A DNA stretch of 64,000 bases from Myxococcales bacterium. GTDB taxonomy: Bacteria; Myxococcota; Bradymonadia; UBA7976; UBA1532. A model generated the notes under the pieces. The model was not told the origin of the DNA. It saw nothing but the letters and a program-made list of their open reading frames with translations, and ran no database searches. Where the stretch lies: contig JACKDM010000012.1 of the NCBI GenBank assembly GCA_020633515.1, positions 34,446 to 98,445 on the forward strand, given 5' to 3'. The stretch's first letter is position 1. Each line of letters begins with the position of its first letter. The translations under genes were made by a program, and so were the position numbers. Below are positions 26,288 through 35,460 of the stretch, piece by piece.

Positions 26288-26898
26288 CGGCCGCCCTCGC
26301 CGACCGCGCCGAGCACGACGCCGGCGACCTCGTCGGCCGGGACGACGCCGGCGAGCTCGTCGAGCGGGCAGGTGCGGCGGTTGTCGCAGATCACGAAGAG
26401 CTGGCCCGCGCCGACCTCCATCTCCGGGACATCGAGCCGCCAGGGGCGCGCGGCGCCGTCGTGGTCGCCGAGGATCATGTGGGCGCGGCCGTCGGGGAGG
26501 GCTTCGCTCGCCTGTCGCTGCCCGATCGCGCGCGCGCCGCGGCCGGCGTAGAGCCCGGTCTCGTGGGTGGTGAGCGGCGCGCCGTCGATGAGGAGCACGC
26601 CGTCTTCGGCGCCGATCCGCTCGCCGGGGAGCCCGATGACCCGGCGCAGCACCGCGCGGCCGCCGGCTTCGAGGAGCACGACGTCCCCGCGCTCGGGATC
26701 GGCGAGCGAGGCGACGAGCAGCACCGCGCTGTCGGCGGCGGCGGGCGCCATCGTGTCGCCGCGGACGCGGACGAGTTCGAAGAAGACGAGGCGGACGAGC
26801 GCGAGCGCGATGATCGCGAGGGTGACGAGCACGACCGCCGCCCGCCGGATCGGGAGCCGCCGGCGGGGCGCGGCGCCGATGACGAGCCGTTCGCTCAT
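26209..26898 (-). CDS. signal peptidase I homologue lacking the catalytic dyad
   Basis: This 229-residue protein has the S26A layout: a membrane helix (residues 18-40), box B at GDTMAP (47-52), box D at LRRVIGLPGE (84-93), and box E at CDNRRTCPLDELAGVV. The catalytic Ser of box B (S-M-x-P) is Thr49, and the general-base Lys of box D (K-R-x-x-G-L-P-G) is Arg85. Box E is also altered (GDN to CDN, S-x-D to C-x-L-D). The DNA codes are ACG and CGC, so these are not ambiguities in translation. It is either inactive or a changed enzyme. It is the last gene of the fatty-acid/riboflavin array. Confidence 0.75.
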   Translation of the reverse strand: MSERLVIGAAPRRRLPIRRAAVVLVTLAIIALALVRLVFFELVRVRGDTMAPAAADSAVLLVASLADPERGDVVLLEAGGRAVLRRVIGLPGERIGAEDGVLLIDGAPLTTHETGLYAGRGARAIGQRQASEALPDGRAHMILGDHDGAARPWRLDVPEMEVGAGQLFVICDNRRTCPLDELAGVVPADEVAGVVLGAVGEGGRYGWLRSIASSAEAGSGVETTASPRK

Positions 26899-26911
26899 GA
26901 CCGATACTTGA

Positions 26912-27301
26912 TCATCGCGCTGCGGCGTCGCCGTAGAGCACGACCGCGCCGGCGAAGGCGCGGCGCAGCTCGTCGGGCACGAAGCGGAAGTCTTCGGGGC
27001 ACAGCCCCGGTCGCTCGGCGCCCATCGCGCGGGCGAGGCGGGCGAGGTCGGCGGGGGTGGCGGCGCCGAGGCGCCAGAGCACGAGGCGGGGGACGGGGAA
27101 GAAGTCGGGCGCGGGCCACATGAGCGGGCCGTCGTGGGGGATCTCGCCGCGGGCGACGAGCGCGGAGAGGCGGCCGCCGAGGCGCCAGTCGACGCGGCCG
27201 GTGAGGCCGGTGAGCGGGCGGTCGTCGAGGCGGACGGCGAGCATGAGCGGGTCGCAGGGCGCGGCGCGGAGGCCGTCGATGGTCGCCGCTGCGTCGATCA
27301 C
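26912..27301 (-). CDS. stand-alone M17 leucyl aminopeptidase N-domain-like protein
   Basis: This 129-residue protein contains RPLTGLTGRVDWRLGGRLSAL, a pattern typical of the N-terminal (non-catalytic) domain of M17 leucyl aminopeptidases, followed by helices and strands consistent with that macrodomain-like fold. The peptidase domain is absent, so it is not a protease by itself. Its ATG overlaps the nusB stop (ATGA), and 13 bp separate it from the signal-peptidase-like gene. Function unknown; a binding role is possible. Confidence 0.5.
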   Translation of the reverse strand: MIDAAATIDGLRAAPCDPLMLAVRLDDRPLTGLTGRVDWRLGGRLSALVARGEIPHDGPLMWPAPDFFPVPRLVLWRLGAATPADLARLARAMGAERPGLCPEDFRFVPDELRRAFAGAVVLYGDAAAR

Positions 27302-27813
27302 ACCCGCTCCAGGTCCTGCGCGATGCGGTCGAGGATGCCGTTGACGAACTTGCCGCTGTCTTCCGTGCCGTAGCGCTTGGCGATCTCGATCGCCTCGTTG
27401 AGCGTCGCCTTGCTCGGGACGTCGCTCTCGAACGCGAGCTCGTAGACGGCGAGCCGCAGGACCGAGCGGTCGACGCGGCCCATGCGGGCGACCTTCCAGT
27501 TGAGCGAGCTCTTGCCGATCAGCTCGTCGATGGCGCGGGCGTGGGCGGCGACGCCGCGGACGAGGCGCTCGACGAAGGGCCAGTGCTCGCCCTGGGGGTC
27601 GAGGATCTTGCGGGCGCGGCGGATGAGGCCGGCGGGGGGCTCGTCGCCGCCGTCGGCGAAGAGGTCGCCGAGCAGCTCCTCGTCGGCGTTGAAGTGGGCG
27701 GCGAAGTCTTTGAGCGCGCCCTCGACGTCGTCGACGCGGCGGTGGTGGCGGGCGTCGACGGCGAAGAGCACGAGGAGCGCGGCCTCGCGCGCGGCGCGGC
27801 GGGCGGTGATCAC
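27298..27813 (-). CDS. nusB: transcription antitermination factor NusB
   Basis: NusB binds boxA RNA with S10 and prevents premature termination of rRNA transcription. The 171-residue protein starts with the family's [17 protein letters not shown] helix. It ends with the conserved [53 protein letters not shown] block. A longer linker between helices (about residues 45-75) makes it bigger than E. coli NusB (139 aa). The GTG start overlaps the ribH stop (GTGA), so it is coupled to riboflavin genes, as in many proteobacteria. Confidence 0.95.
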   Translation of the reverse strand: MITARRAAREAALLVLFAVDARHHRRVDDVEGALKDFAAHFNADEELLGDLFADGGDEPPAGLIRRARKILDPQGEHWPFVERLVRGVAAHARAIDELIGKSSLNWKVARMGRVDRSVLRLAVYELAFESDVPSKATLNEAIEIAKRYGTEDSGKFVNGILDRIAQDLERV

Positions 27814-28298
27814 GCGCTCTCTCCCCCGTCGATGCGGGCGAAGAGGTCGACGACCTCGAGCGCGGCCAGCGCGGCCTCGCCGCCCTTGTTGCCGGCCTTG
27901 GTGCCGGCGCGCTCGATCGCCTGCTCGATGGTGTCGACGGTGAGCACGCCGAACGAGACGGGGAGCTTGTACTGCATCCCCACCTGCGCGAGCCCCTTGG
28001 TCGCCTCGCCGGCGACGTACTCGAAGTGCGGCGTCGAGCCGCGGATCACCGCGCCGAGCGCGATGATCGCGTCGTAGCGGCCGGTCGCGGCGACGCGCTG
28101 CGCGACGATGGGCAGCTCCCAGCCGCCGGGGACCTTGTAGATCGTGATGTCGTCCATCGAGGCGCCGTGGCGGACGAGGGTGTCGATCGCGCCGCCGACG
28201 AGCTGGTCGACGATGAAGCTGTTGAAGCGGCCGGCGAGCAGCGCGAAGCGGCGGCCTTCGGCGCGCAGGTGGCCTTCGATGACGCGGGGGGTCTTCAT
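27810..28298 (-). CDS. ribH: 6,7-dimethyl-8-ribityllumazine synthase
   Basis: RibH condenses the RibA/D pathway product with 3,4-dihydroxy-2-butanone 4-phosphate in riboflavin synthesis, forming an icosahedral or pentameric complex in the cytoplasm. Seen here: [14 protein letters not shown] near the N-terminus, [27 protein letters not shown] with the substrate-binding loop and His, and [26 protein letters not shown]. Length 162 aa is normal. Its ATG overlaps the ribBX stop. Confidence 0.95.
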   Translation of the reverse strand: MKTPRVIEGHLRAEGRRFALLAGRFNSFIVDQLVGGAIDTLVRHGASMDDITIYKVPGGWELPIVAQRVAATGRYDAIIALGAVIRGSTPHFEYVAGEATKGLAQVGMQYKLPVSFGVLTVDTIEQAIERAGTKAGNKGGEAALAALEVVDLFARIDGGESA

Positions 28299-29458
28299 GC
28301 CTTCTCCTCCGCCGCGGTGGACGGGATGGTGATGTGCTCGACGACCTCGAGGCCGTAGCCCTCGATGCCCTTGATGCGGCTCGGGGTGCCGGTGATCAGG
28401 CGCAGCTTGCGCGCGCCCTGGTCGAGCAGGATCTGGGCGCCGATGCCGAACTCGCGCAGATCGGCGGGCAGGCCGATGGCGCCGCGGTCGACGGGGGCCT
28501 CGCGGGGCGCGCGGCCCTGGCTGCGCAGGAGCTCGTGTTCGAGGCGGGGCGCGGGCTTCTGCAGGTAGACGAGCACGCCGGCGCCCTCGCTCTCCATGAG
28601 GCGGAGCGCGGCTTCGAGCTTGCTGCGGCTGTCTTCGGCGCCGCAGCGGAAGACGTCGCCGAGCACGTTCTCCTGGTGCACGCGGCCGAGCACGGGCACG
28701 TCTTCGAGGGGCTGGCCCTTGACGAACGCGAGGTGTTCGAGGTCGTCGACCGCGGTGCGGTAGGTGACGACCTTGAAGCGGCCGATCTCGGCGATCTCCA
28801 TCTCGGCCTCGGCGGTCGCCTCGACCATGCGCTCGCGCAACAGGCGGTACCGGATCAGATCGGCGATCGAGAGGATGAGGAGCCCGTGCTCGGCGGCGAA
28901 GACCTCGAGCTCGGGGCGACGGGCCATGGTGCCGTCGTCGTTCATGATCTCGCAGATGACGCCGGCGGGCGCGAGGCCGGCGAGGCGGGCGAGGTCGACG
29001 CTGCCCTCGGTCTGGCCGGTGCGGACGAGCACGCCGCCGGCCTTGGCGCGGAGCGGGAAGACGTGGCCGGGGCGGCTGAGGTGCTCGGGGCGGGCGTCGG
29101 GCGCGACGGCGACGCGGATGGTGTGGGCGCGGTCGGCGGCGCTGATCCCGGTGGTGACGCCGGTGGCGGCCTCGACGCTGACGGTGAACGCGGTGCCGAA
29201 GCCGCTGCGGTTGTCCTGGACCATCATCGGGAGCGCGAGCTGGTCGCAGCGCTCGGCGGTCAGCGACAGGCAGATGAGCCCGCGGCCGTGGCGGGCCATG
29301 AAGTTGATCGCGGCGGGGGTGACGAGCTCGGCGGCCATGACGAGGTCGCCCTCGTTCTCGCGGTCCTCGTCGTCGACGAGGATGACCATGCGGCCGTTCT
29401 TGATCTCGTCGATGGCCTGCTCGACGCGCTGGATGCTCTCGCTGTCGGCGCTCTTCAT
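28295..29458 (-). CDS. ribB: DHBP synthase with degenerate GTP cyclohydrolase II domain (RibBX)
   Basis: Residues 1-205 are an intact 3,4-dihydroxy-2-butanone 4-phosphate synthase ([12 protein letters not shown] acidic loop, [42 protein letters not shown]). Residues 210-380 align with GTP cyclohydrolase II but have lost its zinc site. Where RibA reads E-C-L-T-G-D...R-C-D-C-G, this protein reads E-N-V-L-G-D...A-E-D-S-R, so all three Cys are missing, and the Q-E-G-R-G-I-G-L block is also absent. This is the RibBX type described in Shewanella and relatives. A separate RibA/FolE-type cyclohydrolase must exist elsewhere in the genome. It overlaps ribE and ribH. Confidence 0.9.
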   Translation of the reverse strand: MKSADSESIQRVEQAIDEIKNGRMVILVDDEDRENEGDLVMAAELVTPAAINFMARHGRGLICLSLTAERCDQLALPMMVQDNRSGFGTAFTVSVEAATGVTTGISAADRAHTIRVAVAPDARPEHLSRPGHVFPLRAKAGGVLVRTGQTEGSVDLARLAGLAPAGVICEIMNDDGTMARRPELEVFAAEHGLLILSIADLIRYRLLRERMVEATAEAEMEIAEIGRFKVVTYRTAVDDLEHLAFVKGQPLEDVPVLGRVHQENVLGDVFRCGAEDSRSKLEAALRLMESEGAGVLVYLQKPAPRLEHELLRSQGRAPREAPVDRGAIGLPADLREFGIGAQILLDQGARKLRLITGTPSRIKGIEGYGLEVVEHITIPSTAAEEKA

Positions 29459-30114
29459 CGGATGAAACCGCTCTTGGTGAGGAGGGCCAGATCGACGCCG
29501 CTCGGGGTCGCGGGGTCGCCGTCGCGCCAGGTCAAGAGGCGCTCGACGTACTTGCCGATGAGGTCGGCTTCGAGGTTGACCCGGTCGCCGGGGCGCTTGT
29601 GGTGCAGGTGCACGACGGTCTGGGTGTGGGGCACGAGCACGACGTCGAAGCCGGTTGCGTCGACGGTGTTGACGGTGAGGCTGACGCCGTCGATGGCGAT
29701 GGAGCCCTTGGCGACGAGGTAGCGGCGGACCTCGGGCGGGGCGTCGAACTCGACGCGGAGCGCTTCGCCGAGCGGCATGACGGCGCGGATCCGGCCGGTG
29801 GCGTCGACGTGGCCGGCGACGAGGTGGCCGCCGAGGCGGTCTTGGAGCCGGAGCGCGCGCTCGAGGTGCAGCGCGTCGCCGGGGCGGCGGTCGCCGAGGG
29901 TGGTGCGCTGCATGGTCTCGGCGGAGGCGTCGACGGCGAAGGTGTCGCCGCTCGTCGCGATGACGGTGAGGCAGGCGCCGTCGACGGCGACGCTCTCGCC
30001 GAGGGTCAGCTCGGCGACCATCGCGGTCGTCGCGGCGATGGTGAGCCGGGTGCCGGGGCCGCGGGGTTCGACCCGGCGCAGGCGGCCGCTCATCTCGACG
30101 AGGCCGGTGAACAC
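29455..30114 (-). CDS. ribE: riboflavin synthase alpha chain
   Basis: This 219-residue enzyme dismutates two lumazines to riboflavin. The two homologous halves are visible: [16 protein letters not shown] with [11 protein letters not shown] in the first, and GHVDATGRI with [14 protein letters not shown] in the second. The first half also contains [13 protein letters not shown]. The start is GTG 30114 with AGGAG upstream. It lies between ribD (12 bp apart) and ribB (overlap). Confidence 0.95.
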   Translation of the reverse strand: MFTGLVEMSGRLRRVEPRGPGTRLTIAATTAMVAELTLGESVAVDGACLTVIATSGDTFAVDASAETMQRTTLGDRRPGDALHLERALRLQDRLGGHLVAGHVDATGRIRAVMPLGEALRVEFDAPPEVRRYLVAKGSIAIDGVSLTVNTVDATGFDVVLVPHTQTVVHLHHKRPGDRVNLEADLIGKYVERLLTWRDGDPATPSGVDLALLTKSGFIR

Positions 30115-30125
30115 GCGCGCTCCTG

Positions 30126-31223
30126 TCAGCCTGCGCTCGGCGGGGGGCCCCCGAGCGGCGCGGCAGGATACCGGATCGGGCCCCGGATGCGCACGTCGTC
30201 TTGCAGGCGTTCGACCTCGACGGGGTCGAGGCGCCAGCCGGCGGCGATGGTGGGGGTCGAGGGCAGGTCGAAGAGCGGGCGGCCGCGGCCGATGACGGTG
30301 GGCGCGAGGTAGAGGCAGGCTTCGTCGGCGAGGCGGGCGGCGAGGAGCGCGCCGTGCAGCTTGCCGCCGCCTTCGACCATGAGCTTGACGACGCCGCGGG
30401 CGGCGAGGTCGGCGACGAGGGTGGCGAGGTCGAGGCGGCCGTCGTCGCCGTGGGGCACCGGGAGCGTCTCGACGCCGACGTCGCGGAGCGCTTCGAGGCG
30501 GGCGGGGTCGGCGTCGGGCGCGTGGCAGATGAGCGCGCCGGGGCCGGCGAGCGCGGCGTCGGGGCGGGTCTCGGCGCGGGTGTCGACGACGACGCGGAGC
30601 GGGTCCTCGCCCGCGACGTGGCGCACGGTGAGGCGCGGGTCGTCGGCGGCGACGGTCGCGGCGCCGACCATCACCGCGTCGCTCCAGACCCGCAGCCGGT
30701 GCGCGTCGCGGCGGGCGGCCGGGCCGGTGATCCACTTCGAGTCGCCGGCGGCGGTCGCGATGCGGCCGTCGAGGGTGACCGCGGCCTTGAGCAGCACCCA
30801 GGGGCGGCGGGCGGTGATGTAGCGGAAGAACGGCGCGTGGAGCCGCGCGCACGCTTCGGCGAGGAGGCCGACCTCGACCTCGATCCCGGCGGCGCGGAGC
30901 TGCTGCACGCCGCGGCCGTGCACGAGCGGGTTGGGGTCGACGGCGCCGATGTGCACGCGGGCGACGCCGGCGGCGATGAGCGCCTCGGTGCAGGGCGGGG
31001 TGCGGCCGGTGTGGGAGCACGGCTCGAGCGTGCAGTAGACGTCGGCGCCGCGGGCGCGGCCGGCGGCGGCGCGGAGCGCTTCGACCTCGGCGTGGGCCTG
31101 TCCGGCGGGGCGGGAGACACCCTCGCCGACGATCGCGCCGTCGCGCACGATGACGCAGCCGACGGTGGGGTTGGGGCTCGTGCGGTGCGGCGGGTCGGCG
31201 GCGAGCGCGACGGCGCGCGCCAT
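30126..31223 (-). CDS. ribD: bifunctional pyrimidine deaminase/reductase RibD
   Basis: RibD carries out deamination and then reduction in riboflavin synthesis. The deaminase half shows HAEVEAL and CTLEPCSHTGRTPPC zinc ligands (residues 40-80). The reductase half (about 145-350) has KAAVTLDGRIA, DSKWITG, VMVGAATVAADDPRLTVR and MVEGGGKLHGAL. The ATG used at 31223 cuts close to the domain edge. The residues upstream in frame (T-A-A-D-Y before M-A-R-A) match the usual RibD N-terminus, so a CTG at 31241, overlapping the nrdR stop, could be the true start. Confidence 0.93.
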   Translation of the reverse strand: MARAVALAADPPHRTSPNPTVGCVIVRDGAIVGEGVSRPAGQAHAEVEALRAAAGRARGADVYCTLEPCSHTGRTPPCTEALIAAGVARVHIGAVDPNPLVHGRGVQQLRAAGIEVEVGLLAEACARLHAPFFRYITARRPWVLLKAAVTLDGRIATAAGDSKWITGPAARRDAHRLRVWSDAVMVGAATVAADDPRLTVRHVAGEDPLRVVVDTRAETRPDAALAGPGALICHAPDADPARLEALRDVGVETLPVPHGDDGRLDLATLVADLAARGVVKLMVEGGGKLHGALLAARLADEACLYLAPTVIGRGRPLFDLPSTPTIAAGWRLDPVEVERLQDDVRIRGPIRYPAAPLGGPPPSAG

Positions 31224-31237
31224 GTAGTCGGCGGCGG

Positions 31238-31747
31238 TCAGGGCTCGTCCTCGCCGGGCTCGGGCGGCGGCGGCGGCGCGGGCTCGGCGGGCATCGGCTC
31301 GCTGCCGTCGAGGCGGCGCAGCTCGGTGACGAACTGCCGCACGTCGCTGAAGTCGCGGTAGACCGAGGCGAAGCGCACGTAGGCGACCTGGTCGATGTCG
31401 CGCAGGAAGCGGAGCACGCGGTCGCCGATCACCTGGGAGCTGATCTCGCGCTCGGCGGCGTCGGCGAAGTGGCGCTCGATCTGGGCGAGCAGGGTGTCGA
31501 GGGTGCCGGCGGGCACCGGGCGCTTGTGGCAGGCGTGCTGGATGCCGGCGCGGATCTTGTCGATGTTGAACGCCTCGCGGTGGCCGTCGCGCTTGACGAC
31601 GATGGGCAGCACCCGCTCGACGCGCTCATAGGTGGTGAAGCGGCGGTTGCAGACGTTGCAGCAGCGGCGGCGGCGGATGGCCTGCTGGTCGCGGGCGAAC
31701 CGGGAGTCGATGACCCGGGTGTCCTCGGATTTGCAGAACGGGCACAC
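31238..31747 (-). CDS. nrdR: transcriptional repressor NrdR
   Basis: NrdR represses ribonucleotide reductase genes in response to dATP/ATP. The N-terminal zinc ribbon has Cys2, Cys5, Cys30 and Cys33 with RRRRCCNVCNRRFTTYER. The ATP-cone follows (about 48-140, VVKRDGHREAFNIDKIRAGI). A Pro/Glu-rich tail from residue 152 extends it beyond the usual 150 residues. Starting GTG. It is placed directly before ribD, a common proteobacterial order. Confidence 0.95.
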   Translation of the reverse strand: MCPFCKSEDTRVIDSRFARDQQAIRRRRCCNVCNRRFTTYERVERVLPIVVKRDGHREAFNIDKIRAGIQHACHKRPVPAGTLDTLLAQIERHFADAAEREISSQVIGDRVLRFLRDIDQVAYVRFASVYRDFSDVRQFVTELRRLDGSEPMPAEPAPPPPPEPGEDEP

Positions 31748-31775
31748 GGCGCGAGACCTGGACCTTACCCGGCGT

Positions 31776-33029
31776 TCACGCCTCGGCGTAGCGGCGCACG
31801 ACGAGGCTGACGTTGGTGCCGCCGAAGCCGAAGCTGTTGGACAACGCGACGTCGATCCGCCCTTCGCGCGCGGTGTTGGGCACGTAGTCGAGGCGGCACT
31901 CGGGGTCGGGCGTGACCTGGTTGATGGTGGGCGGCACGAGCCCGCGGCTGACGACGAGCGCGGCGACGCCGGCCTCGACGGCGCCGGCGGCGCCGAGCAT
32001 GTGGCCGGTCATCGACTTGGTGCTGCTGATCCAGAGCTTGTGGGCGTGGGCGCCGAAGACGCGCTCGATCGCGTGCGACTCGGTGCGGTCGTTGATCGGG
32101 GTCGAGGTGCCGTGCGCGTTGATGTAGTCGACGGCCTCGGGTGCGATCTCGGCGTCCTGGAGCGCGCGCTGCATCGAGAGGCGGGCGCCGGTGCCGTCGG
32201 GGTCGGGCTGGGTGATGTGGTACGCGTCGGATGACTGCCCGTAGCCGGCGATCTCGGCGATGATCCGGGCGCCGCGGGCGCGGGCGTGGTCGAGCGCTTC
32301 GAGGATGAGCACGCCGGCGCCCTCGGCGGCGACGAAGCCGTCGCGGCCGGCGTCGAACGGGCGGCTGGCGCCCTGCGGGTCGTCGTTGCGGGTCGAGAGC
32401 GCCTTCATCGCGGCGAAGCCGCCGATGCCGAGCGGGGTGATCGTCGCCTCGGCGCCGCCGGCGACGGCGACGTCGATGTCGCCGAGCGCGACCATGCGGG
32501 CGGCCTCGCCGACGCCGTGGGCGCCGGTGGCGCAGGCGCTGACCGGGCTGAAGTTGGGGCCGCGGGCCCCGATGAGGATCGAGACCTGGCCGGGGGCGAG
32601 GTTGGCGAGCAGGCGGGGCAGCATGAACGGCGAGAGGCGCCGCGGGCCCTTGTCGCGCAGCACCTCGGCGGCCTCTTCGATCGTGCCGAGGCCGCCCATG
32701 CCGACGCCGATGATGACGCCGGTCCGGTCGGGGTCGGGCACCGGGATCGGCAGGTCGGCGTCGGCCATCGCCATCCGCGTCGCGGCGATCGCGAAGTGGA
32801 TGAAGCGATCCATCTTCTTGGCATCTTTGCGGCCGACGTAGGCCTCGGCGTCGAAGTCGCGGACCTCGCCGGCGATGCGGACGGTGTGCTCGGAGGCGTC
32901 GAAGGCGGTGATGGGCCCCAGGCCGCTCTGGCCCGCGAGCAGGCCCTGCCAGTTCTCTTCGGTGCCGACCGCCACCGGCGTGACGAGGCCGATGCCGGTC
33001 ACCACCACCCTGCGGGTGCCGGTGCGCAT
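31776..33029 (-). CDS. fabF: beta-ketoacyl-ACP synthase II
   Basis: FabF elongates fatty acyl-ACP with malonyl-ACP. The thiolase-fold active site is complete: Cys166 in [10 protein letters not shown], His in [14 protein letters not shown], Lys in [18 protein letters not shown] followed by the second His, and the [12 protein letters not shown]-terminus. 417 aa is the usual length. It lies 24 bp after acpP, its substrate carrier. Confidence 0.97.
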   Translation of the reverse strand: MRTGTRRVVVTGIGLVTPVAVGTEENWQGLLAGQSGLGPITAFDASEHTVRIAGEVRDFDAEAYVGRKDAKKMDRFIHFAIAATRMAMADADLPIPVPDPDRTGVIIGVGMGGLGTIEEAAEVLRDKGPRRLSPFMLPRLLANLAPGQVSILIGARGPNFSPVSACATGAHGVGEAARMVALGDIDVAVAGGAEATITPLGIGGFAAMKALSTRNDDPQGASRPFDAGRDGFVAAEGAGVLILEALDHARARGARIIAEIAGYGQSSDAYHITQPDPDGTGARLSMQRALQDAEIAPEAVDYINAHGTSTPINDRTESHAIERVFGAHAHKLWISSTKSMTGHMLGAAGAVEAGVAALVVSRGLVPPTINQVTPDPECRLDYVPNTAREGRIDVALSNSFGFGGTNVSLVVRRYAEA

Positions 33030-33053
33030 GGGGTCTCCCGACGGCGGGGAGGC

Positions 33054-33317
33054 TCAGCCGTCGATGTGCTGCTGCACGTAGTTGATGGCGTCCTGGACGG
33101 TGCGGATGTTCTCCGCGTCCTCGTCGGGGATCTCCACGTCGAACTCGTCTTCCATCTGCATGACGAGCTCGACGAGGTCGAGGGAGTCGGCGCCGAGATC
33201 TTCGACGAAGAGCGCCTCGGGCACGACCTCTTCGGCGTTTGCGTCGAGCTGCTCGACGATGATCGCGCGGACCTTCTCCTCGATGCTCAACTCGCCGGTG
33301 GTCTTCTCAGTGGCCAT
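33054..33317 (-). CDS. acpP: acyl carrier protein
   Basis: This 87-residue acidic helical carrier has the phosphopantetheine Ser45 in [13 protein letters not shown] short N-terminal extension ([10 protein letters not shown]) precedes the typical [13 protein letters not shown] helix. It starts at ATG 33317 and has its own strong promoter (33373-33401). The usual fabH-fabD-fabG genes between plsX and acpP are not here. Confidence 0.97.
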   Translation of the reverse strand: MATEKTTGELSIEEKVRAIIVEQLDANAEEVVPEALFVEDLGADSLDLVELVMQMEDEFDVEIPDEDAENIRTVQDAINYVQQHIDG

Positions 33318-33372
33318 GGTGCCGCCTCGTCGGCTGTGGAGTCTGTGGGGCCTTCGGTCGCCCCGAACGGGT

Positions 33373-33401
33373 CTGGTACTCTGCCGGGCTCTCGCTGTCA
33401 A
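33373..33401 (-). promoter_or_regulatory. sigma70-type promoter for acpP-fabF
   Basis: On the minus strand a perfect TTGACA (33401-33396) is followed by 17 bases and TACCAG (33378-33373). It lies in the gap between plsX and acpP and would give a leader of about 50 nt. It allows acpP and fabF to be expressed separately from the upstream plsX genes. Confidence 0.65.
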
Positions 33402-33440
33402 GCGGGGTCGGTCTCTCCCATCGGGGATGCGCCGGATGGG

Positions 33441-34559
33441 CTACTCGTCGCCGGGTCGATGCGGGCCGCTCGCCCGGGTCAGGGGCAGCTCGGAGGTGGA
33501 GGTCATGTCGTCGAAGGCGCTCTGCTCGAGCGCGACGCGGAGCGCGTCGACGAGGCCGACGGCGTGGTACTCGCGGGCGCGGCGGATGGCGCTCGCGATC
33601 GCGCGGGGGGTGGCGGCGCCGTGGGCGACGAGGCCGATGCCGTCGAGGCCGAGGAGCGGGGCGCCGCCGACGTTCTCCCAGTCGAGCTCGTCGCGGAGGC
33701 GGCGGAGCTGGCGCTTGAAGAGGGGCGCGCCGACCATGCCGAGCCAGTCGTCGGCGAGCTGGCCGCGGACCCGGTCGATGAGCGCGAGCGCGATCCCTTC
33801 ACTGAGCTTCAAGACCACGTTGCCGACAAAACCGTCGGTGACGACGACGTCGACCTCGCCCATGGGCACGCCGCGGCCCTCGACGAAGCCGACGTACTTG
33901 AGGTCGGTCTGGGTGAGGAGCCGGTGGGCCTCGCGCAGCGTCTCGGTGCCCTTGGTGGGCTCGGCGCCGTTGCTGAGCAGACCGACGGTGGGGCGGGGGC
34001 GGTCGAGCTTGATCGCGGCGTAGGCGGCGCCCATGAGCGCGAACTGCACGAGGTGGCTCGCGCGGCACTCGACGTTGGCGCCGAGGTCGAGGAGCACGGT
34101 GTGGCCGTCGCGGGTGGGGAGGCTGCCGGCGATCGCGGGGCGGTCGCAGCGGGGGATGCGGCGGAGGGTGAGGAGGCCGACGGCCATCATCGCGCCGCTG
34201 TTGCCGGCGGAGACGAAGGCGCAGGCCTCGCCGCGCTGCACGAGGCCGAAGCCGTGGTGCATCGAGCTGTCGCGCTTGGTGCGGGCGGCGCGGCCGGGGT
34301 TCTCGGCCATGCCGATCGCTTCGGGCGCGTGCACGATCGAGATCGGGTGGTCGCCGCCGTGGCGGGCGAGCTCGGCCAGGACGCGCTCGCGGTCGCCGAC
34401 GAGGATCACCGGGCCGTCGCCGTTCTGGCAGGCGAGCACGGCGCCGTCGACGATCTCGGCGGGCGCGCGGTCGCCGCCCATCGCGTCGAGCGCGACCGGC
34501 GGCGGCTCGGCGGCCTTGCCGTCACCCTCGCGGGCGCCGACCTCTGCGGTGCGGCTCAC
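33441..34559 (-). CDS. plsX: phosphate acyltransferase PlsX
   Basis: PlsX makes acyl-phosphate from acyl-ACP for phospholipid synthesis at the membrane. Conserved blocks are visible: VALDAMGGDRAP, SSMHHGFGLVQRGEACAFVSAGNSGAMMA, LDLGANVECRASHLVQFA, GLLSNGAEPTKG, and DVVVTDGFVGNVVLK. The 372-residue length includes a charged 20-residue N-terminal extension. It follows rpmF, as in most bacteria. Confidence 0.96.
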   Translation of the reverse strand: MSRTAEVGAREGDGKAAEPPPVALDAMGGDRAPAEIVDGAVLACQNGDGPVILVGDRERVLAELARHGGDHPISIVHAPEAIGMAENPGRAARTKRDSSMHHGFGLVQRGEACAFVSAGNSGAMMAVGLLTLRRIPRCDRPAIAGSLPTRDGHTVLLDLGANVECRASHLVQFALMGAAYAAIKLDRPRPTVGLLSNGAEPTKGTETLREAHRLLTQTDLKYVGFVEGRGVPMGEVDVVVTDGFVGNVVLKLSEGIALALIDRVRGQLADDWLGMVGAPLFKRQLRRLRDELDWENVGGAPLLGLDGIGLVAHGAATPRAIASAIRRAREYHAVGLVDALRVALEQSAFDDMTSTSELPLTRASGPHRPGDE

Positions 34560-34602
34560 CGATGACCCGGCCCCGTGGCGACTCCCCCCGAGTCGGCCAC
34601 GG

Positions 34603-34791
34603 TCAGACCTCGACCTCGACCACCTCGATCACGTACCGGTTCTTGTACCAGCCGCAGTTGCCGCAGACCCGGTGGGGCTCCTTGGGCGCGCCGCAGTTCT
34701 GGCACTCGTTGAACACCGGGGCGCTGATCTTGTGGTTCGCGCGCCGCATGTCGCGCTTGGAGCGCGACTTTCTCTTCTTTGGGACCGCCAT
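34603..34791 (-). CDS. rpmF: 50S ribosomal protein L32
   Basis: This 62-residue basic protein starts MAVPKKRKSRSKRDMRRA and carries a zinc ribbon, Cys30-x-x-Cys33 and Cys43-x-x-Cys46. It belongs to the zinc-binding C+ form of L32. The order yceD-rpmF-plsX is the classic arrangement. Confidence 0.97.
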   Translation of the reverse strand: MAVPKKRKSRSKRDMRRANHKISAPVFNECQNCGAPKEPHRVCGNCGWYKNRYVIEVVEVEV

Positions 34792-34828
34792 CGCGTCCTC
34801 GTGTGCAGGGAGAGACCGGGCGGGTCTC

Positions 34829-35404
34829 TCAGGTCAGTTTCTTCTTCAGCTCGAGCAGGGGCGCCCAGCGGGGGTCGACCTCGGGCTCGTCGGCCCGGGC
34901 CTCGGGGGCGAGCGCGTGGCACTCGCCGCCCCGACCGGCCGTCTCGCAGCTCGGGTTCATCGGGAGCGCGAGGAGGAGGTCCTGCCGGAAGAGATCGGTG
35001 AGGTCGATCTCGTCGCCGGTGAAGGACTCGACGTCGGGCTCTTCGAGCGCGTCTTCGGAGAGGGTCATCTCGCCGGCGCCGTCGAGCTTCTCGCGGCGGA
35101 CGAGGACGTGGTCCTCTCGGATCTTCGCGTCGAGGGTGCGGGCTTGCAGGCAGCGTACGCAGTCGAAGCCGACGGTCGCGGTGAGGGTGCCGTCGACGAC
35201 GAGCTCGCTCTTGGCCGAGCGATAGACGGTGCCTTCGATGCGGGCGGGCGCCTCGGGTCGGTAGCCGAGGTCGCCGACGAGGCCGGGGAGGTCGCCTTGC
35301 AGGGTGGCGACGGGCAGCTCACCCACGAAGCGCCGCCCCTCGGGGGGGACTTCGTCGAGCCGGAACTTGAGCTCCAGCGGGCGGGTGGAGGTGCTGCTGC
35401 TCAT
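34829..35404 (-). CDS. yceD: YceD/DUF177 family protein
   Basis: This 191-residue protein is the usual partner upstream of rpmF and is linked to 23S rRNA metabolism in relatives. It has the conserved DCVRCLQ motif near residue 85, and the D-E-I-D-L-T-D-L-F-R-Q-D-L-L-L-A-L-P-M block followed by a Cys pair. I chose ATG 35404 over an upstream in-frame start at 35449, because the promoter at 35461-35489 would put the transcription start within a few bases of the longer start. Confidence 0.88.
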   Translation of the reverse strand: MSSSTSTRPLELKFRLDEVPPEGRRFVGELPVATLQGDLPGLVGDLGYRPEAPARIEGTVYRSAKSELVVDGTLTATVGFDCVRCLQARTLDAKIREDHVLVRREKLDGAGEMTLSEDALEEPDVESFTGDEIDLTDLFRQDLLLALPMNPSCETAGRGGECHALAPEARADEPEVDPRWAPLLELKKKLT

Positions 35405-35460
35405 GCGTCTGATGGACCTCGCAGGTGGCCGGCGCCGGGGGTCGGCCATTGGGACGCGGG

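Noticed and set aside
31223..31775. FMN riboswitch before the riboflavin genes
   Set aside because: ribD follows nrdR by 14 bp and nrdR follows fabF by 28 bp, so there is no room for the aptamer.
35405..35449. Upstream start for yceD
   Set aside because: The TTGACA/TACCCT promoter would place the transcript start at about 35454, leaving no room for a ribosome site before 35449.
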